Positions 17,421 to 26,868 of a DNA stretch of 64,000 nucleotides are shown in pieces (positions within the stretch are counted from its first letter, which is position 1; each line of letters begins with the position of its first letter). The translations under genes and the position numbers were made by a program. The stretch comes from JABAQJ01 sp046327745 (GTDB lineage Bacteria > Gemmatimonadota > Gemmatimonadetes > Gemmatimonadales > Gemmatimonadaceae): assembly GCA_046327745.1 (NCBI GenBank), contig JAXLXV010000007.1, forward strand, positions 685,815-749,814, written 5' to 3'. The notes under the pieces are model-generated. The model searched no databases, was not told the DNA's origin, and was given only the letters and a program-made list of their open reading frames with translations.

Positions 17421-18701
17421 ATGCGCATGAAAGACATGCTGTGCGCGCTGGCCACGTCTGCCAGTGCCGTGCAGGCTCAACAAGCATCGCCCAGCCGACT
17501 CAATGACTCATTGCGCGTGACGCGCAACGAGGCCATCGCGCAGTCGCTGGCACACAATCCACAACTCGAGGTCGCGCGCGAGCAGTCCACGCAAGCTCGC
17601 GCCCGTCGCGTCCAGTCGATCGCCGTCCCCGATCCTCAGATCTCGGCGTCTCGTGATGATGCAACGCGATTCCTTGGGACACCGGGCGGGAAGAACCTCG
17701 GGGTCAGCCTCGGCGTCCCCTTCCCCGATAAGTTCCGCCTGCGCAACACGGTCGCCACCGCCGAAGTGCAGTCCTTCGACTTTCAGTTCACGCTGCTTCG
17801 TCAGCAGGTGGCAGCCGCAACGGCGCGAAGCTATGACTCCCTCCTGGTCACACGCCGACATCGTCAGGACCTGACCGAAGGGCGTGCGCTCGCTGCGGAG
17901 TTCCTGCAGAAGGCCCAGACCCGCTTCGACGCCGGCACCGTGGCCCGGCTGGACGTCATTCGCGCGCGTGTCGACCTGGCACAGGCGGACAATGCGCTCA
18001 TCGCGAACGAACGTGATATCGCCAATGCCGAAGCCGCCTTGAACCGACTGCTCGGCCAACCGTTAGGCACCGCGATCGTCACCGTCGACTCGCTGAGTGT
18101 GCCCCAACCGGTGCCCGACCTGGATGTGCTGGAGGCACGAGCGCTCCGCGCGCGGCCCGAACTGTCGGACCTGGCCGCGCAGCAGCGCGGCGCCAATGCC
18201 TCGACGAACCTGGCGCGCGAGTTCTGGCTCCCCGACTTGTTCGTCGCCGCCAACCGCGACTACGCGCAGTCCGGAGGCTTCCTCTTCTCCACTGGCATCT
18301 CCCTACCGTTTCCGGTGCTCTTCTGGAATCACACGAAGGGCGAACTCGCGGAAACACGGGCGCGCGAACGCGAACTCGCCGCCTCGTACCGTGACCTGCA
18401 AGCAGCGATCGGCCAGGACGTGCGAGGAGCGTATGCCGCCGCGGTGACGTCGCTGCGACAAGTGATCTACTTGCGCGACGAATTGCTTCCCGCGGCCCGA
18501 GAGGCCTTCCGTGTCGCGTCCGTCGGATACGGGCTCGGCGGCTTCTCAGCGCTCGACGTGCTCGATGCGCGACGCACCTTGCTCGATGCCGAATCACAGT
18601 TCGCCGACGCTCTTGCCGCCGCCAGCTCCGCCAGGTCAGACCTGGAGCGAGCCATCGGCGCCCCCCTCGACTCCATCGCCACAGGAGGCGCCCGTGAATA
18701 G
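17421..18701 (+). CDS. TolC-family outer membrane protein, CzcC/CusC-like
   Basis: The 426-residue protein has a short signal peptide (ending SAVQAQ) and the two helical OEP repeats: NEAIAQSLAHNPQLEVAREQ early and DVLDARRTLLDAESQFADAL late. GGGGA lies ahead of the ATG. It forms the outer-membrane channel of the metal-efflux tripartite pump encoded with the next two genes, whose adaptor start lies inside its last codons (GTGAATAG overlap). The partner permease marks the system as heavy-metal type, so CzcC-like is the best name, but the channel sequence alone does not fix the substrate. Confidence 0.85.
   Translation: MRMKDMLCALATSASAVQAQQASPSRLNDSLRVTRNEAIAQSLAHNPQLEVAREQSTQARARRVQSIAVPDPQISASRDDATRFLGTPGGKNLGVSLGVPFPDKFRLRNTVATAEVQSFDFQFTLLRQQVAAATARSYDSLLVTRRHRQDLTEGRALAAEFLQKAQTRFDAGTVARLDVIRARVDLAQADNALIANERDIANAEAALNRLLGQPLGTAIVTVDSLSVPQPVPDLDVLEARALRARPELSDLAAQQRGANASTNLAREFWLPDLFVAANRDYAQSGGFLFSTGISLPFPVLFWNHTKGELAETRARERELAASYRDLQAAIGQDVRGAYAAAVTSLRQVIYLRDELLPAAREAFRVASVGYGLGGFSALDVLDARRTLLDAESQFADALAAASSARSDLERAIGAPLDSIATGGARE
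18682..18688 (+). promoter_or_regulatory. Shine-Dalgarno fixing the GTG start of the CzcB-like gene
   Basis: CAGGAGG ends five nt before GTG at 18694, which overlaps the end of the TolC gene. It rules out the long upstream in-frame extension. Confidence 0.8.
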
Positions 18702-19878
18702 CTGCGCCGCCCGCCGAAGCATACTCCACCGGACGGCGATCTTCAGCGCCGCCGTGATCATGATGAACGCCTGCGAAGGCTCGCAGGCCAGGCAGGTGAC
18801 CGCCGAGCATCCGGCGTCCGTCACCGCGAGCGCCGATCAGCCCAAGGCGTTCACCCTGGACGAGGCGCAACGCTCGCGCATCGTGCTGCAAACGGTGGCG
18901 GAGTCGAAATACCGACCGACGTTGGAGGCGACGGCGACCGTCATGTTCAACGGCGATCACTCCACCCAGGTGCTGGCGCCCATCTCCGGACCCGTCGCGC
19001 GCATCCTTGTGAACCCCGGGGCGCGCGTCCGGCGCGGACAGCTGCTGGCCACCGTCGCCTCCCCCGATTTCGCGTCGGCCGTCGCTGAGTTCAGGAAGAC
19101 CGACGCCGCCTCACGCAACAGTCAGCGCATCCTGACCCAGAACGAAGCCCTGTTCAAGAACGACGCCCTGTCGCGCCGGGAACTCGAGCAATCACAGGCA
19201 GACGCTGCCGCTGCCACGGCCGACGTAGACGCCGCCACGGAGGCCCTTCGGTCGTTAGGTGTCGACAGCGCGACCATTGCCGCCGTACGCGACGGACAGT
19301 CGACCGGACCTCTGGAGGCAGGCATCCGGTCGCCCCTCGATGGAACGGTGGTCGAAAAGCTGGTATCGCCCGGGCAATTGCTGCAGGCTGGTGGTTCGCC
19401 GACGTTCACCGTGGCCGATCTCTCCACCGTGTGGGTGATGGCGAGCATTTTTGAGAGCGACCTGGCCGTGGTTCAAGCTGGCGAGGTGGTCGAGGTGCTG
19501 ACCGATGCCTCCACCACACCACTGCGCGGACGCGTCGACTACGTTGCGGCGCTGGTCGACCCCGCGTCCAAGGCGACCCAAGTGCGCATCGTCGTGCCGA
19601 ACACGGGGGAACTCCTCAAGCGCGACATGTTCGTTCGCGTGCGCATTCACGCCAACACCGACCGCCGTGGCATCCTGCTCCCCGCCGCGGCCGTCATGCG
19701 TGATGAGGAGAACCTTCCCTTCGTTTTCGTCGGCGTGGCAAACGGTGGCTACGCGCGACGTCGTGTGACCCTAGGCGGCCGCTCCGGTATGCAGTACGAG
19801 ATCACGTCGGGGCTGACGGCTGGTGAAAAGGTCGTTTCCGACGGCGCGCTCTTCATTCAGTTCGCGGAGAGCCAGTGA
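18694..19878 (+). CDS. RND metal-efflux periplasmic adaptor, CzcB/CusB-like
   Basis: The 394-residue adaptor starts with GTG and has a hydrophobic N-terminus ending IMMNAC, so it may be a lipoprotein. The usual MFP order follows: membrane-proximal strand (ATATVMFNGDHSTQVLAPIS), lipoyl half-motif (ARILVNPGARVRRGQLLATV), alpha-hairpin (about 105-190, SRRELEQSQADAAAATADVD), second lipoyl half (AGIRSPLDGTVVEKLVSPGQ) and beta-barrel (GEVVEVLTDASTTPLRGRVD). It bridges the TolC-like channel and the CzcA-like pump. Its stop overlaps the pump start in GTGA. No N-terminal metal-binding Met cluster like CusB is visible, which favours a divalent-cation rather than Cu(I)/Ag(I) system. Confidence 0.87.
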   Translation: MNSCAARRSILHRTAIFSAAVIMMNACEGSQARQVTAEHPASVTASADQPKAFTLDEAQRSRIVLQTVAESKYRPTLEATATVMFNGDHSTQVLAPISGPVARILVNPGARVRRGQLLATVASPDFASAVAEFRKTDAASRNSQRILTQNEALFKNDALSRRELEQSQADAAAATADVDAATEALRSLGVDSATIAAVRDGQSTGPLEAGIRSPLDGTVVEKLVSPGQLLQAGGSPTFTVADLSTVWVMASIFESDLAVVQAGEVVEVLTDASTTPLRGRVDYVAALVDPASKATQVRIVVPNTGELLKRDMFVRVRIHANTDRRGILLPAAAVMRDEENLPFVFVGVANGGYARRRVTLGGRSGMQYEITSGLTAGEKVVSDGALFIQFAESQ

Positions 19879-22800
19879 GCGACACCATGGACGCCCCCGC
19901 TGGGGCCCCAGCCAAGGACACGCGGTCCCTGATTCACCGGCTGGTCACCGCATCGCTCAACGAGCCGCTCCTGGTCGTGCTGTTCGCGCTGGTGCTCGGC
20001 GGACTCGGGGTCTGGTCGTTCACGCGCCTTCCCGTGGACGCATATCCCGACCTCTCGCCTCCTCTGGTGCACATCGTCAGCCAGTGGCCGGGCCACGCCG
20101 CCGAAGAAGTCGAACGCGAGATCACCGTGCCGCTGGAAACAGAGCTGAACGGCGTGCCGAACGTGAAATTCGTGCGTTCGATTTCGCTGTATGGCTTGTC
20201 GTCCATCACCTTGTCGTTCGAAGACGCCACCGAGCCGTATTTCGCCCGTCAGCAGGTCTTCGAGCGGATTCCCGGTGCGTCGCTTCCTGACGGCGTTACG
20301 CCAGACGTCGCCCCGTTGGTGTCCCCGTCGGGGCTTGTTTACCGCTACGTCATGGAAAGCCCGGATCGGTCGGCGATGGAGCTGAAGGTCATCAACGACT
20401 GGGTGGTCTCGCGCCAATACAAGGCCGTCCCGGGCGTGGCAGACCTGGCGGGGCTTGGCGGCGAGACGATGGAGTACCATGTGGTGCTCGATCCCATTCG
20501 CGTCGCCAGCGCCGGACTGTCGGTGACTGAAGTGGTCGACGCGCTAGGCGCCAACAACAGCAATGCGGGTGGAGGCTTCTATTCCGAGGGCGGCCAGTTC
20601 TACTACGTGCGCGGGTTGGGCCGAGTCGCCACGCTGGAAGACATCGGCAACGTGGTGCTCGCGGTTCGCAACGCCACGCCCGTCCTGGTCAAAGACGTCG
20701 CATCGGTTGAGATCGGCCACGCGCCGCGCCTGGGTCAGTTCGGCTTCAACGGCGTCAATGATGCCGTGGAAGGGATCGTGCTCATGCGCACCGGCGAGCA
20801 GGCGCAGACGGTGCTCAAGCGCGTGCAGGCCAAGACCGCGGAACTGAATGAGCGCATCCTGCCCAAGGACGTGAAGATCCGCCCCTTCTATGACCGCAGT
20901 GACTTGGTGGAGCTGACCACGCGAACGGTCGAAGAGAACTTGTTGCGTGGTATCCTGCTGGTGGTCGTGGTCCTGATCTTCTTCCTATATGATATCCGGT
21001 CCGGACTCATCGTCGCGGTCACCATTCCGTTGGCGCTGATGTTCGCGTTCATCTGCCTGGATCTCAAGAACATTCCCGCAAACCTGCTGTCGATCGGGGC
21101 TATCGATTTCGGAATTCTGGTCGATGGCGCCGTGGTCATGGTGGAGAACATCCATCGACAGTTGGCCAAGCGGCATGGTACCAGCTACAACATACGCGAG
21201 GTCATTGCCGACGCCGCCGCCGAGGTGGACCGGCCGATCGTCTACGCAATCGCCGTCATTGTCGCCGGCTTCCTGCCGATCTATGTGCTCACCGGACCAT
21301 CCGGACGACTGTTCGCTCCTATGGCTGATACCACCATTTTCGCCCTCATCGGCGCCCTGGTGTTGACGCTGACGGTGGTTCCCGTGTTGTGCGTCTGGGT
21401 CCTCCGCCGCGGCGTGACGGAGCGCGTGAATCCGGTCTATGAGCGTGTGCGCGCGATCTACGAGCGTCACCTCGATTGGGCCTTGGCGCACCGTAAGACC
21501 ATCCTCGGCATCTGTCTGGGCCTCTTTGCCGTCTCCTTGGCTCTGATCCCATTCATCGGGGCGGAGTTCATGCCCAAGCTGGATGAGGGGGCGCTGTGGG
21601 TGCGCGCCACCATGCCATATACCATCTCGTTTGAGGAGTCATCCAAGATTGTCCCGCAGGTGCGCGCCATGCTGCAATCGTTCCCCGAGGTCACGGTCGT
21701 GGCATCGGAACATGGGCGCGACGATGAGGGCAGCGATCCCATCGGCTTTTACAACGCCGAGTTCTTCGTGGGCCTCAAGCCGTATCGCGAGTGGACGGGG
21801 TCGTATCGCACCAAGGCCGGGTTCATCAACGCCGTCCATGAGAAGTTGCGCGCATTTCCCGGCGTGACGTTCAACTACACGCAGCCCGCGGAGGACGCGG
21901 TTGATGAGGCGGAGACCGGCCTCAAGAGCGCCTTGGACGTGAAAGTCTTCGGCCGCGACCTCGCGGTGCTCGAGGCGCGTGGCAAGGACGTGAAGCGCGT
22001 GCTCGACGGCATCCGGGGCATCACTCACGTCACATTGGTTCAGGAACTAGGTCAGCCGAGCCTAACGTTGGAAGTGAACCGGGCGAGGATTGCCCGGTAC
22101 GGGTTGAGCGTGGCGGACGTCAACGCGGTCATCGAGGCGGCCGTGGGCGGTACCTCGGCGACCCAAGTCGTTCAAGGCGAGGAGCTGTTCGACCTGGTGG
22201 TGAGGCTCGCACCGCGGTATCGGGAAACGCCGGAGCAGATCGGCAACATCCTGCTGTCGACACCGACCGGTGATCAGGTGCCACTGCGCGAGCTGGCGAC
22301 GGTCCAGGAACAGAAGGGGGCCTCCTTCATCTACCGGCAGAACAACTCCCGGTACATCGGCATCCAGTATTCCGTGGAGGGGCGTGACTTGGCTAGCGCC
22401 GTGCAGGAAGCGCAAGCCGCAGTGACCGAGGCGGTGAAGTTGCCGACCGGGTATCGCGTCGTGTGGGGGGGTGAGTATGAGGAGTATACCGCCTCCCGAG
22501 CGCAGCTGCGATTCATCCTGCCGATCACCATTGTCGTGATCCTGCTGCTGCTGTTCTCGCTGTACCATAACTTCACCTTCCCGCTCATCACCGTCGCCGG
22601 CGTGCTGCTGTCGGCGCCGTTAGGCGGCCTATTGGCTCTCGTGACCTCGGGGACCCCCTTCTCCGTGTCATCGGGCATCGGCTTCTTGGCATTGTTTGGC
22701 GTGTCCGTGCAAACGGCCGTGGTCTACATCTCGTATGCCAACGAGTTGCGGCTGTCGGGGCGAAGCATTGCCGACGCGACGCGCGAGGCCGCCGTGCTTC

Positions 22801-23006
22801 GGCTCCGGCCGATCATGATGACGGCGCTGGTGGCCGCGTTAGGACTGCTCCCCGCGGCGTTCTCAACCGGAGTTGGATCGGACTCCCAGCGACCCTTTGC
22901 CATGGTGATCGTGGGCGGATTGTTCTCCCGCCTGCTGATCAGCGTCTTCCTGATGCCCGTGCTCTACGTCATGTCCGCTCGCGAAGGCGATCACCTCGAG
23001 GTGTGA
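19875..23006 (+). CDS. Heavy-metal efflux RND permease, CzcA-like
   Basis: The 1043-residue inner-membrane pump has 12 expected TM helices and two large periplasmic loops. TM4 reads IDFGILVDGAVVMVEN, matching the DFG...DGA...EN signature of heavy-metal (HME) RND pumps of the CzcA type, with all three proton-path acids (equivalents of CzcA Asp402, Asp408, Glu415). Cu(I)/Ag(I) pumps of the CusA type differ at these positions and carry a Met triad, which I do not see. It should export Zn, Co, Cd or related divalent ions using the proton gradient. The GTG start is inside the adaptor stop (GTGA) with GGAG just upstream. Its end lies 17 nt from a convergent methyltransferase gene. Confidence 0.9.
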   Translation: MSDTMDAPAGAPAKDTRSLIHRLVTASLNEPLLVVLFALVLGGLGVWSFTRLPVDAYPDLSPPLVHIVSQWPGHAAEEVEREITVPLETELNGVPNVKFVRSISLYGLSSITLSFEDATEPYFARQQVFERIPGASLPDGVTPDVAPLVSPSGLVYRYVMESPDRSAMELKVINDWVVSRQYKAVPGVADLAGLGGETMEYHVVLDPIRVASAGLSVTEVVDALGANNSNAGGGFYSEGGQFYYVRGLGRVATLEDIGNVVLAVRNATPVLVKDVASVEIGHAPRLGQFGFNGVNDAVEGIVLMRTGEQAQTVLKRVQAKTAELNERILPKDVKIRPFYDRSDLVELTTRTVEENLLRGILLVVVVLIFFLYDIRSGLIVAVTIPLALMFAFICLDLKNIPANLLSIGAIDFGILVDGAVVMVENIHRQLAKRHGTSYNIREVIADAAAEVDRPIVYAIAVIVAGFLPIYVLTGPSGRLFAPMADTTIFALIGALVLTLTVVPVLCVWVLRRGVTERVNPVYERVRAIYERHLDWALAHRKTILGICLGLFAVSLALIPFIGAEFMPKLDEGALWVRATMPYTISFEESSKIVPQVRAMLQSFPEVTVVASEHGRDDEGSDPIGFYNAEFFVGLKPYREWTGSYRTKAGFINAVHEKLRAFPGVTFNYTQPAEDAVDEAETGLKSALDVKVFGRDLAVLEARGKDVKRVLDGIRGITHVTLVQELGQPSLTLEVNRARIARYGLSVADVNAVIEAAVGGTSATQVVQGEELFDLVVRLAPRYRETPEQIGNILLSTPTGDQVPLRELATVQEQKGASFIYRQNNSRYIGIQYSVEGRDLASAVQEAQAAVTEAVKLPTGYRVVWGGEYEEYTASRAQLRFILPITIVVILLLLFSLYHNFTFPLITVAGVLLSAPLGGLLALVTSGTPFSVSSGIGFLALFGVSVQTAVVYISYANELRLSGRSIADATREAAVLRLRPIMMTALVAALGLLPAAFSTGVGSDSQRPFAMVIVGGLFSRLLISVFLMPVLYVMSAREGDHLEV

Positions 23007-23023
23007 TCACTGGCCGGCGATCC

Positions 23024-23632
23024 TCATCGCGTATCAGGTCGCCGGCCGATGAACTGTACGACCGAAGACATTCCCGAGTGACCGCCCCCTTCATGCACCT
23101 CGCGCTCGGTCTCGCGCAGAAGGACGGGCTCGAGTGTCGGAAACTCCCGCCGCACCTTCTCCACGGTCATGAGCATGTCGGCATCCTTGGGACCACCCGT
23201 GTCTTTCTCCAGCTGCGACTCGGAGTAGGACTCGAGCAGCAGAATCCCACCGGGAGTCAGCGCCCGCTCCAGCAGCGGATACAGCCGGTGGCGAACGGAA
23301 CTTGGTAGGTGGGCCCAGATCGAAACCACCGCGCCGTAGTGATTCGGACGTGGCTCGTACGTCGTCAGGTCAGCGAGGCTCGTGGTGATCACCACGCCGC
23401 GCGATCGCGCCAACGCATCTGCCTTCTTCAGCGCAACCTCAGAGAGGTCAACGCCAAGGACCTCCAACCCGCTCTCCGCCAGATAGACCGCGTTCCGACC
23501 CTCTCCTTCGCAAATCGATAGGACAGGCGAACGGAGCATATCACGGTGCTCGACCAGGAACGCATTCGGTTCGGTCCCGTATACAAACGGCGTAGCGGCA
23601 TAACGAGTGTTCCAGAAGTCCCGGTTGTTCAT
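23024..23632 (-). CDS. Class I SAM-dependent methyltransferase
   Basis: The start at 23632 has AGGGA about seven nt upstream and gives MNNRDFWNTRYAATPFVYG, the usual beginning of TehB/thiopurine-type small methyltransferases. Motif I is VLSICEGEGRNAVYLA (Glu-Gly-Glu-Gly-Arg binding SAM), motif II GLEVLGVDLSEVAL, and a motif IV-like GAVVSIWAHLPSS follows. The size (202 aa) fits a minimal Rossmann enzyme. Close families detoxify tellurite or thiols or methylate small acceptors; the acceptor here is unknown. The gene sits between the metal-efflux operon (convergent) and a divergent HAF-repeat gene. Confidence 0.82.
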   Translation of the reverse strand: MNNRDFWNTRYAATPFVYGTEPNAFLVEHRDMLRSPVLSICEGEGRNAVYLAESGLEVLGVDLSEVALKKADALARSRGVVITTSLADLTTYEPRPNHYGAVVSIWAHLPSSVRHRLYPLLERALTPGGILLLESYSESQLEKDTGGPKDADMLMTVEKVRREFPTLEPVLLRETEREVHEGGGHSGMSSVVQFIGRRPDTR

Positions 23633-23767
23633 GAGCGTTCCCTGTTGAACGTCGCCCGGTGAGGGCGACAAGTCGTGACTGTTGTGACGTTCCCACACAC
23701 CTTGCGATAAGCTGCATGCGAGTCCTTCATATACGCCGGACGTAACAGACCATCAGCGGAGCCCCCC

Positions 23768-24907
23768 ATGAAGGACACAGTCGTTGCCCGCGTTCGATTG
23801 ATCGACCGCCCCATCGCCGCTCTTGCGCCCCTGCTCCTAGCGCTCGCCTGCACTGACCCAACATCGACGGCCGCCGGCCTAACGAGGATGGACCTGTTTG
23901 GCGCGGCCGTTGCCTCGGAAGACGCAGGGGTTGCCAGCTTCACGCCCACGGACCTCCACCTGACCGGCCCCGGCATGCCGGCGAACTCAGAGGCGTTCAA
24001 CATCAACACGGCTGGACGCAGTGCGGGGGTGAGCTACGACCGCGGCCCAGGGAATGACGGTCAGGCGACGATCTTTAACGCGCCGTCGGTGGGCGGCGGG
24101 CAAATCATCGGGGTTCCGGCCGGGGCAACGTCGGCTGTTGCCTACGCGATCAATGACAACGGCGAGGTGGCTGGGACGGCCTGGGGGTTCTTTCCTGGCC
24201 CGGAGCCGCGCGGCTGGCGCTGGACGAGTGCCGGAGGCTTCCAGATGATCGTTGGTCCCCCTGGGACACGCTCCGTGACCGTGACGGACATCAACAACGC
24301 CGGCCAGGTCGTCGGCACGTTCGTGAATGACATCATTGTGCCAGCTGGTTCGCACGCCTTCGTCGTGGACGCCGCCGGCGTATTCTCGAACATTCACCCC
24401 GCCGGCTACGACGGTAGCTCGGCGGTGGCGATCTCTTCGAACGGGTACATCACGGGATTCGTCGACAAGTCCGGCGTACCGACCGCCGGGCGTTGGTCGC
24501 CGACGGGGGCGTTTCTGGACCTGAAGACGATCCCCGGTCAGTTCGACTCGTGGGGCTACGACGTCAACGCCGGGGGCTTTGTCGTTGGGCAGTACGGAAA
24601 TCCGATACCCTCGATCTATCCGGCGTTCGGTTACAAGCCGAGTGGAATGTTTAAGCTGCCGGGGGTCATCGGCATGCCACTGGGGCTGTCCAACAAGAAC
24701 CGCGCGGTCGGCTGGGTGGACAACGCCGGATTCCAGAAGGGATTCACGATGCGCACGACGCCCACCATTGTCTTTCTCCCGACCTTGCCGAACACGAACA
24801 GCTGGCGGGCGAACGGCGTGAACACCTGTGGCGACGCCGTGGGCAGCGCGTTGTTCAATTTCATCACGACGCACGCGATGTACTGGAAAAATGCGCCGTG
24901 CGACTAG
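23768..24907 (+). CDS. HAF-repeat extracellular lipoprotein
   Basis: The 379-residue protein has a signal sequence with lipobox LALAC (Cys at about residue 31). Five or more repeats of the HAF type follow, each a beta hairpin ending in a pattern like AINDNGEVAGTAWG, DINNAGQVVGTFV or ISSNGYITGFVD. The family is predicted to be an extracellular beta-propeller, of unknown function, and is frequent in surface proteins. The gene is divergent from the methyltransferase gene. The last repeat ends in a cysteine-containing NTCGDAVG segment that could form a disulfide with the terminal Cys. Confidence 0.78.
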   Translation: MKDTVVARVRLIDRPIAALAPLLLALACTDPTSTAAGLTRMDLFGAAVASEDAGVASFTPTDLHLTGPGMPANSEAFNINTAGRSAGVSYDRGPGNDGQATIFNAPSVGGGQIIGVPAGATSAVAYAINDNGEVAGTAWGFFPGPEPRGWRWTSAGGFQMIVGPPGTRSVTVTDINNAGQVVGTFVNDIIVPAGSHAFVVDAAGVFSNIHPAGYDGSSAVAISSNGYITGFVDKSGVPTAGRWSPTGAFLDLKTIPGQFDSWGYDVNAGGFVVGQYGNPIPSIYPAFGYKPSGMFKLPGVIGMPLGLSNKNRAVGWVDNAGFQKGFTMRTTPTIVFLPTLPNTNSWRANGVNTCGDAVGSALFNFITTHAMYWKNAPCD

Positions 24908-24966
24908 CTGGCTGCGGCCGGCGGTTGCGGTAGGCGGGCTTCCCAGCCATGCCATCTCCGCCGCGG

Positions 24967-25455
24967 TCACGCCGTCAGCCCGCGCATCAGGTACGCCCAT
25001 ACATACAGTCCGCATCCGAACACCGCATGCGTCATCACGCTCTTGAGGCGCGCCCGGGCCGGATGCGGAACGCGCGACGACGCCCATCCTAAGCCAATCC
25101 CTGGCTGAATCGTTAGGAACGGAACGACGACCGTCGCCACGCCAAAGACCAGCGCGGGAAGCAGCGTGGGATGTTGCAACCACTCGTCAGGCATCAGACG
25201 CACGAAGAGCCAAGCGAATCCCACACCGATCGAGAGGTGTGCAGCCCAACCGGCCAGGCATTCACCCCGCTTGGCCGATGACTTGGCAATGTGCTCATGC
25301 CTGAACGTTCCCTCGGTCATGTGCAGGGCCCAGCGACCAAGCAGACAGTAGTCGAGCGAGCGAACGCCGAACCCGGCGCGCAGCAGCAACGCCCAGAGAT
25401 CGATGCACAGGGAAGCCCCAATGCCGATGATCACGACCGCAACCAGGTTCATCAT
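24967..25455 (-). CDS. DUF2938-family membrane protein
   Basis: The start at 25455 is the first of two adjacent ATGs and overlaps the stop of the upstream DUF2306 gene (ATGA). The 162-residue protein has four TM helices and the conserved soluble block GRWALHMTEGTFRHEHIA followed by ECLAGWAAHLSIGVGFAWL, which matches the DUF2938 layout. It is the last gene of a three-gene operon whose promoter contains TetR-type operators. The function is unknown; the family occurs with regulators and membrane proteins of envelope stress. Confidence 0.78.
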   Translation of the reverse strand: MMNLVAVVIIGIGASLCIDLWALLLRAGFGVRSLDYCLLGRWALHMTEGTFRHEHIAKSSAKRGECLAGWAAHLSIGVGFAWLFVRLMPDEWLQHPTLLPALVFGVATVVVPFLTIQPGIGLGWASSRVPHPARARLKSVMTHAVFGCGLYVWAYLMRGLTA

Positions 25456-26105
25456 CGTACCGGTACCAAACGCGGCGTGACGTGTCGCGCCGGACGGCGG
25501 ATGATCCACTCGGCCACGGCCACATTGATCGTCCAGCCCAGCCCCATCATGACGGCACGCGGCGTCTCGCTTGGCGGCCCGTCCGCCAGAATGAACCAGG
25601 GGAGATGTGTCAGGACCTGCGTGCCGGCCCCCAAACCAATCGCATAAGCGCGCATCATCCAATCCCCATGCTCGGCGTATCGCCGTCGGAGAAGGGCTGC
25701 AGCGCCAAGCGCCACGGCCAGCAGCATGGCGGTACCGAACGCCAGTCGCTCGGCGTACAGAACCTCGCCGTCACCGGCGGGCCAAGGATAGGTGAGCGTC
25801 ATCCACAGGCCAGAGAGCGCCACGACCATGGCGCAGGGAAGGAGTATACGTCCCGCCAAGCGATGCCAGCCACGATGCCTCCGACGAAAGCCCGGCGAGA
25901 ACTGAAAGGCGCCGAGGAGGCTATAGAGTAGCGCGGCGACAATGTGCAGCACCACTGGAACCGGAGAGTCGAAGAAGCGCGCCGTGTTGGGGGTCGCTTC
26001 GCCGCTGGCGAGTTGCGTGAGTCGTGCCGTGCCAGCGACGGCTGGCACAAGACTCAGGGAGATCAGGGCCACCGGCACGAGCCAATCCGTACGTGATCGT
26101 GTCAT
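25452..26105 (-). CDS. DUF2306-family membrane protein
   Basis: The 217-residue protein has six to seven TM helices and the diagnostic loop FRRRHRGWHRLAGRILL between helices two and three, then RRRYAEHGDWMMRAYAIGLGA, both seen in DUF2306. The basic/His-rich loops resemble those of heme- or quinone-linked membrane proteins, but no function is established for the family. It is translationally linked on both sides: its ATG shares one base with the stop of the upstream barrel gene, and its stop overlaps the DUF2938 start. Confidence 0.8.
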   Translation of the reverse strand: MTRSRTDWLVPVALISLSLVPAVAGTARLTQLASGEATPNTARFFDSPVPVVLHIVAALLYSLLGAFQFSPGFRRRHRGWHRLAGRILLPCAMVVALSGLWMTLTYPWPAGDGEVLYAERLAFGTAMLLAVALGAAALLRRRYAEHGDWMMRAYAIGLGAGTQVLTHLPWFILADGPPSETPRAVMMGLGWTINVAVAEWIIRRPARHVTPRLVPVR

Positions 26106-26734
26106 CAGCGAGCTCCTGAGGTACGACGGTTGAAGCTGAGTGCGCCCATCACCACCACGTCGTTGCGCCTGTCGGCCCGCCCAGCGCCCATCAGCGGCTT
26201 AAACCCCGTCAGGTAGTTTCTGGCTTCCAGGCGCAACCCGACACGCCCCATGCCCACTTCGCCCCCCAGTGCCGCGTACCCCGCCACGTTATTCTTGGCC
26301 GCTACGTCCAGCGAGGAATAGTTGTAGCTGCGAGCGCCTGCGCCACCCCCCAGAAACGCGCTGACCGCGACTGGACCCCCTTCGAACCAACGGCGGCTCC
26401 GCGCCTCAATCCCAAGATCCGACGTGAAGACATCCACCTTCTCGGTGCCATCACCCGCCAAGTCACGGCTCCGCGCCCAGCCAAAGGTACCGGTGAGCGC
26501 CAGACGCGGCCGGACCAGGTATGAAAACTGGACCGCCGTCAGCCGCGCATCCTTGATATGGTCGCGTTGGACGCCCGTGCCCAGCAAGGCGCCGCTGGGT
26601 ACGCGAATCTCCCAGGACCGATTGCTGGACGGAACGTCTTGGGCGGCCGCGCGGGATCCAATCATGAGAAGAACCGCGACGCCAGCGGTCGGCACGATGC
26701 GACGAGCGGTCGAAGAGAGGCAAGTGGTGCACAT
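26105..26734 (-). CDS. Outer-membrane beta-barrel-like protein
   Basis: The ATG at 26734 is preceded by GAGGAA at seven nt and opens a signal peptide (core AGVAVLLMIGSRAAAQ). The mature part is 180 residues of alternating amphipathic strands with Tyr/Phe/Arg at strand ends (AVQFSYLVRPRLALTGTFGW, GLRLEARNYLTGF) and no catalytic motif, typical of an eight- to ten-stranded outer-membrane barrel. It heads the operon with DUF2306 and DUF2938 and is divergent from the TetR gene, which probably controls it. Confidence 0.7.
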   Translation of the reverse strand: MCTTCLSSTARRIVPTAGVAVLLMIGSRAAAQDVPSSNRSWEIRVPSGALLGTGVQRDHIKDARLTAVQFSYLVRPRLALTGTFGWARSRDLAGDGTEKVDVFTSDLGIEARSRRWFEGGPVAVSAFLGGGAGARSYNYSSLDVAAKNNVAGYAALGGEVGMGRVGLRLEARNYLTGFKPLMGAGRADRRNDVVVMGALSFNRRTSGAR

Positions 26735-26785
26735 GGTCGTTTCCTCGGGCTGCGAGTGAAGATCGGTCTTACGTTTCGGCGCACC

Positions 26786-26830
26786 GTGTATTAGTGTACT
26801 ACATACACAGTATGAGTGTATGATATACAC
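26786..26830. promoter_or_regulatory. Two GTGTA-N5-TACAC operators plus a half-site between TetR and its target operon
   Basis: Palindromes at 26794-26808 and 26816-26830 have the same geometry (GTGTA, 5-nt spacer, TACAC) and centres 22 bp apart, about two helical turns. A further GTGTA half-site is at 26786-26790. The tract is unusually AT-rich for this genome and lies in the 134-bp space between the divergent barrel operon and the tetR gene. This is the expected form of an autoregulated TetR operator pair. Confidence 0.72.
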
Positions 26831-26868
26831 AGTTTCAGCTTTGTCAACACAGCGCTCACGGAACCAGG

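Noticed and set aside
19875..23006. Assignment of the metal pump as CusA (Cu/Ag)
   Set aside because: TM4 has the DFG...DGA...EN pattern of divalent-metal pumps, and no Met triad or Met-rich adaptor N-terminus was seen.
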